64,000 nt of DNA from Corallococcus macrosporus DSM 14697. GTDB taxonomy: Bacteria > Myxococcota > Myxococcia > Myxococcales > Myxococcaceae. This document shows, piece by piece, positions 63,801 to 64,000 of the stretch (its first letter is position 1; the number at the start of each line of letters is the position of its first letter). Location: positions 4,256,501 to 4,320,500 of the forward strand of contig NZ_CP022203.1 of assembly GCF_002305895.1 (NCBI RefSeq), given 5' to 3'. The notes under the pieces are model-generated. The model was not told the DNA's origin, did no database searches, and saw nothing but the letters and a program-made list of their open reading frames with translations. A program made the position numbers and the translations under genes.

Positions 63801-64000
63801 TCATCTACACGTCCGGCTCGACCGGCGTGCCGAAGGGCGTGCTGGTGCCGCACCACGGGCTCTGCAACACCCTGGGCACCGTCATCCGCGCCCATGGCGT
63901 GGGGCCGGGGCGGCGCGTGCTCCAGGCGGCGGCGCTCGGCTTCGATGCGTCCGTGCTGGAGGTGCTGTCCACGCTGGTGGCCGGGGCGGAGCTGCACCTC
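60155..64000 (+). CDS. Hybrid PKS-NRPS, 3' part after frameshift: MOx, degenerate A, C-A...
   Basis: Open to the window end (about 1282 residues). Order: end of the A4-like block, luciferase-like MOx2 (60302-61350), a rudimentary second half of the A domain (61370-61860) in which YGPTE, YRTGD, the A8 hinge and the A10 lysine are all unrecognisable (A7 reads FFVTGQKARF), an Ala/Arg/Pro linker without any PCP, a condensation domain (61980-63270; HHIASDGWSGG) and a normal-looking A domain (from 63330; YTSGSTGVPKGV, then FDASVLEVLS) cut by the window edge. A TGA at 60146-60148 closes this frame just upstream, so it cannot start earlier on its own; GTG 60155 has no ribosome binding site. It is best read as the continuation of the gene starting at 55137. 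Confidence 0.85.
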   Translation, partial: MWLAAGGPASDPAGLDLLWALARGMRVVVPPEPLAARFAVLGREPDTRRPLDFSLSYFANDEDSLGEEKYELLLEGAKFADAHGFSAVWTPERRFHSFGGLYPQPSVVGGALAMLTRRVQIRAGSVVLPLHDPIEVAEQWSVVDNLSRGRVGLSFATGWHANDFSLSPGTFDRRREVLIERLEEVRRLWRGGTVLRRNGAGHEVELALRPKPKQAELPVWLTSTGNPETFRKAGEVGAGILTNVLGLGSNLDELAAKVALYRETYRKAGHRSGRGQVTLMLHTFLGEDLDAVREAVREPLLRYFRSSVDVFANLVASQGLQVDVRGLTPEDVEVMLAQGVEHYIREGGLFGSVEDCARVVERVRALDVDEIACLVDFGVELEPMMSSLRLLDVLRQRSQVRAPPAEAVLTEGDAGSGALLALVRDEGVTTLRCAPSQARALAALPGAEDAVRGVRLWVLGGDPERVTPPARSVTVEASLVGAAWPSAASAPAYVRDASGEPVPVGVVGELALGGAAVPLGFWNDAEATRARFITVPGTGERFFVTGQKARFRAPGEVELVAPGRATKARRPAAQPARDTVGTRPAAARAVVPDAPSATSTPVVRVGRDKPLPLSFPQQRIWYLHQLDPAGIAYNNTVTLRLDGAVDEGLLEAALNALVDRHEVLRTTFALEDGGAHQVIAPSMPLVLERLTARGETLAAREADALTLALAEARKPFDLEHGPVMRAVHIRVGEAVSVLHLTLHHIASDGWSGGVLFRELVAGYGALAAGRPSPLPELPVQYADYAAWQRGWLEGPGMEAQLAYWKQQLAGAQVLELPTDRPRPARWTGRGGRLGVSVDKPLMDAVWAVGRREGATPFMVLTAAFQTLLHRYSGQDDIIVGTSAAGRNRPELEGLIGCFLNTLAIRGDFSRAPTFVELLRQVKRASIGAYAHQEIPFERLVDELRVPRDPSRMPLVQAMLTFHNTPPVEVRTPGLGVKMLELDIGATKVDLSLELRETPEGLTGGLEYPADLFDLSTVEALWERFVRLLQGIAANPSRRVSELPLLSEVERQRMLVAWNDTRAPVPEGATLHGLFEAQARRTPDAVAVVAEAQRLTYAELDARANQLAHHLRTLGVGPEVRVGLCAERTAELVVGLLGVLKAGGAFVPLDPAYPTARLTHMMRDAGLSVVVTVDAIADVLPAGGELLVALDAEWGHIARNPVEPPQVGALPEHLAYVIYTSGSTGVPKGVLVPHHGLCNTLGTVIRAHGVGPGRRVLQAAALGFDASVLEVLSTLVAGAELHL
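60302..61350 (+). other. Embedded luciferase-like monooxygenase domain MOx2 in degenerate A domain
   Basis: About 350 residues closely similar to MOx1: FSLSYFANDED, AVWTPERRFHSFGGLYPQP, AGSVVLPLHDPIEVAEQW, ATGWHANDF, WLTSTGNPETFRKAGEVG, DEIACLVDFGV. No obvious loss of conserved positions relative to MOx1, in contrast to the surrounding A domain, which has lost its catalytic motifs. It is probably an active FMN-dependent oxygenase held on a dead A-domain scaffold (inference). Confidence 0.88.

Noticed and set aside
60092-63997. Minus-strand open frame of 1301 codons at the right end
   Set aside because: Low-complexity antisense translation; the plus strand carries MOx, C and A domain motifs throughout.

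Overview
This window is the interior of a large hybrid polyketide/non-ribosomal peptide (PKS/NRPS) biosynthetic gene cluster from a very GC-rich bacterium, most likely a myxobacterium (Myxococcus/Corallococcus type). The evidence is the G/C-saturated third codon positions, single-module KS-AT(-KR)-ACP genes mixed with NRPS genes, and NRPS adenylation (A) domains carrying an inserted luciferase-like monooxygenase (MOx), an arrangement known from myxobacterial MtaG/MelG (myxothiazol/melithiazol). Both window edges cut through megasynthase genes, so the cluster continues on both sides. I do not recognise the product.

Layout. 1-3724 (-): NRPS C-A-PCP-C, cut by the window edge. 3783-8390 (-): KS-AT-KR-ACP. 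8391-8777: AT-rich divergent control region. 8778-16538 (+): KS-AT-KR-ACP and KS-AT-ACP. 16554-18510 (-): FemAB/GNAT-like transferase and glutathione transferase. 18582-22383 (+): a stand-alone LanB-like protein (glutamylation domain only) and a putative ATP-grasp ligase. 22399-37877 (-): a run of nine genes. In transcription order these are a cyclic-peptide ABC exporter, a second ATP-grasp paralogue, a discrete flavin monooxygenase, KS-AT-KR-ACP, KS-AT-ACP, a glycosyltransferase, a type II thioesterase, a small ferredoxin-like-fold protein and a JmjC/cupin hydroxylase. 38000-55144 (+): a 5714-residue initiating NRPS, FAAL-ACP-C-A(MOx)-PCP-C-A-PCP-E-C-A-PCP-C-A-PCP. 55137-64000 (+): KS-AT-ACP-C-[degenerate A with MOx]-C-A..., interrupted by an apparent one-base frameshift near 60150 and running off the window.

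How the genes may work together (inference). A fatty acid is adenylated by the FAAL and loaded on the first ACP. It is then condensed with glycine (hand-read code DILQLGMIWK), whose alpha carbon can be hydroxylated by the embedded MOx. D-serine, a branched aliphatic residue and valine follow, and then polyketide extension. Six PKS modules are spread over four transcription units, so the assembly order is not simply collinear. Two of the three ketoreductases have lost the catalytic tyrosine. A type II thioesterase, a GT4 glycosyltransferase, a JmjC hydroxylase, a discrete flavin monooxygenase and a cyclic-peptide-type exporter suggest an oxidised, possibly glycosylated, exported lipopeptide. 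The most unusual parts are (i) the A domain that has lost its ATP-binding and catalytic motifs yet keeps an intact-looking monooxygenase insert and has no carrier protein after it, and (ii) the group of LanB-like, FemAB-like and two ATP-grasp-like genes, which may add amino acids or amines without NRPS modules. No regulator, tRNA, rRNA, CRISPR array or transposon was seen.
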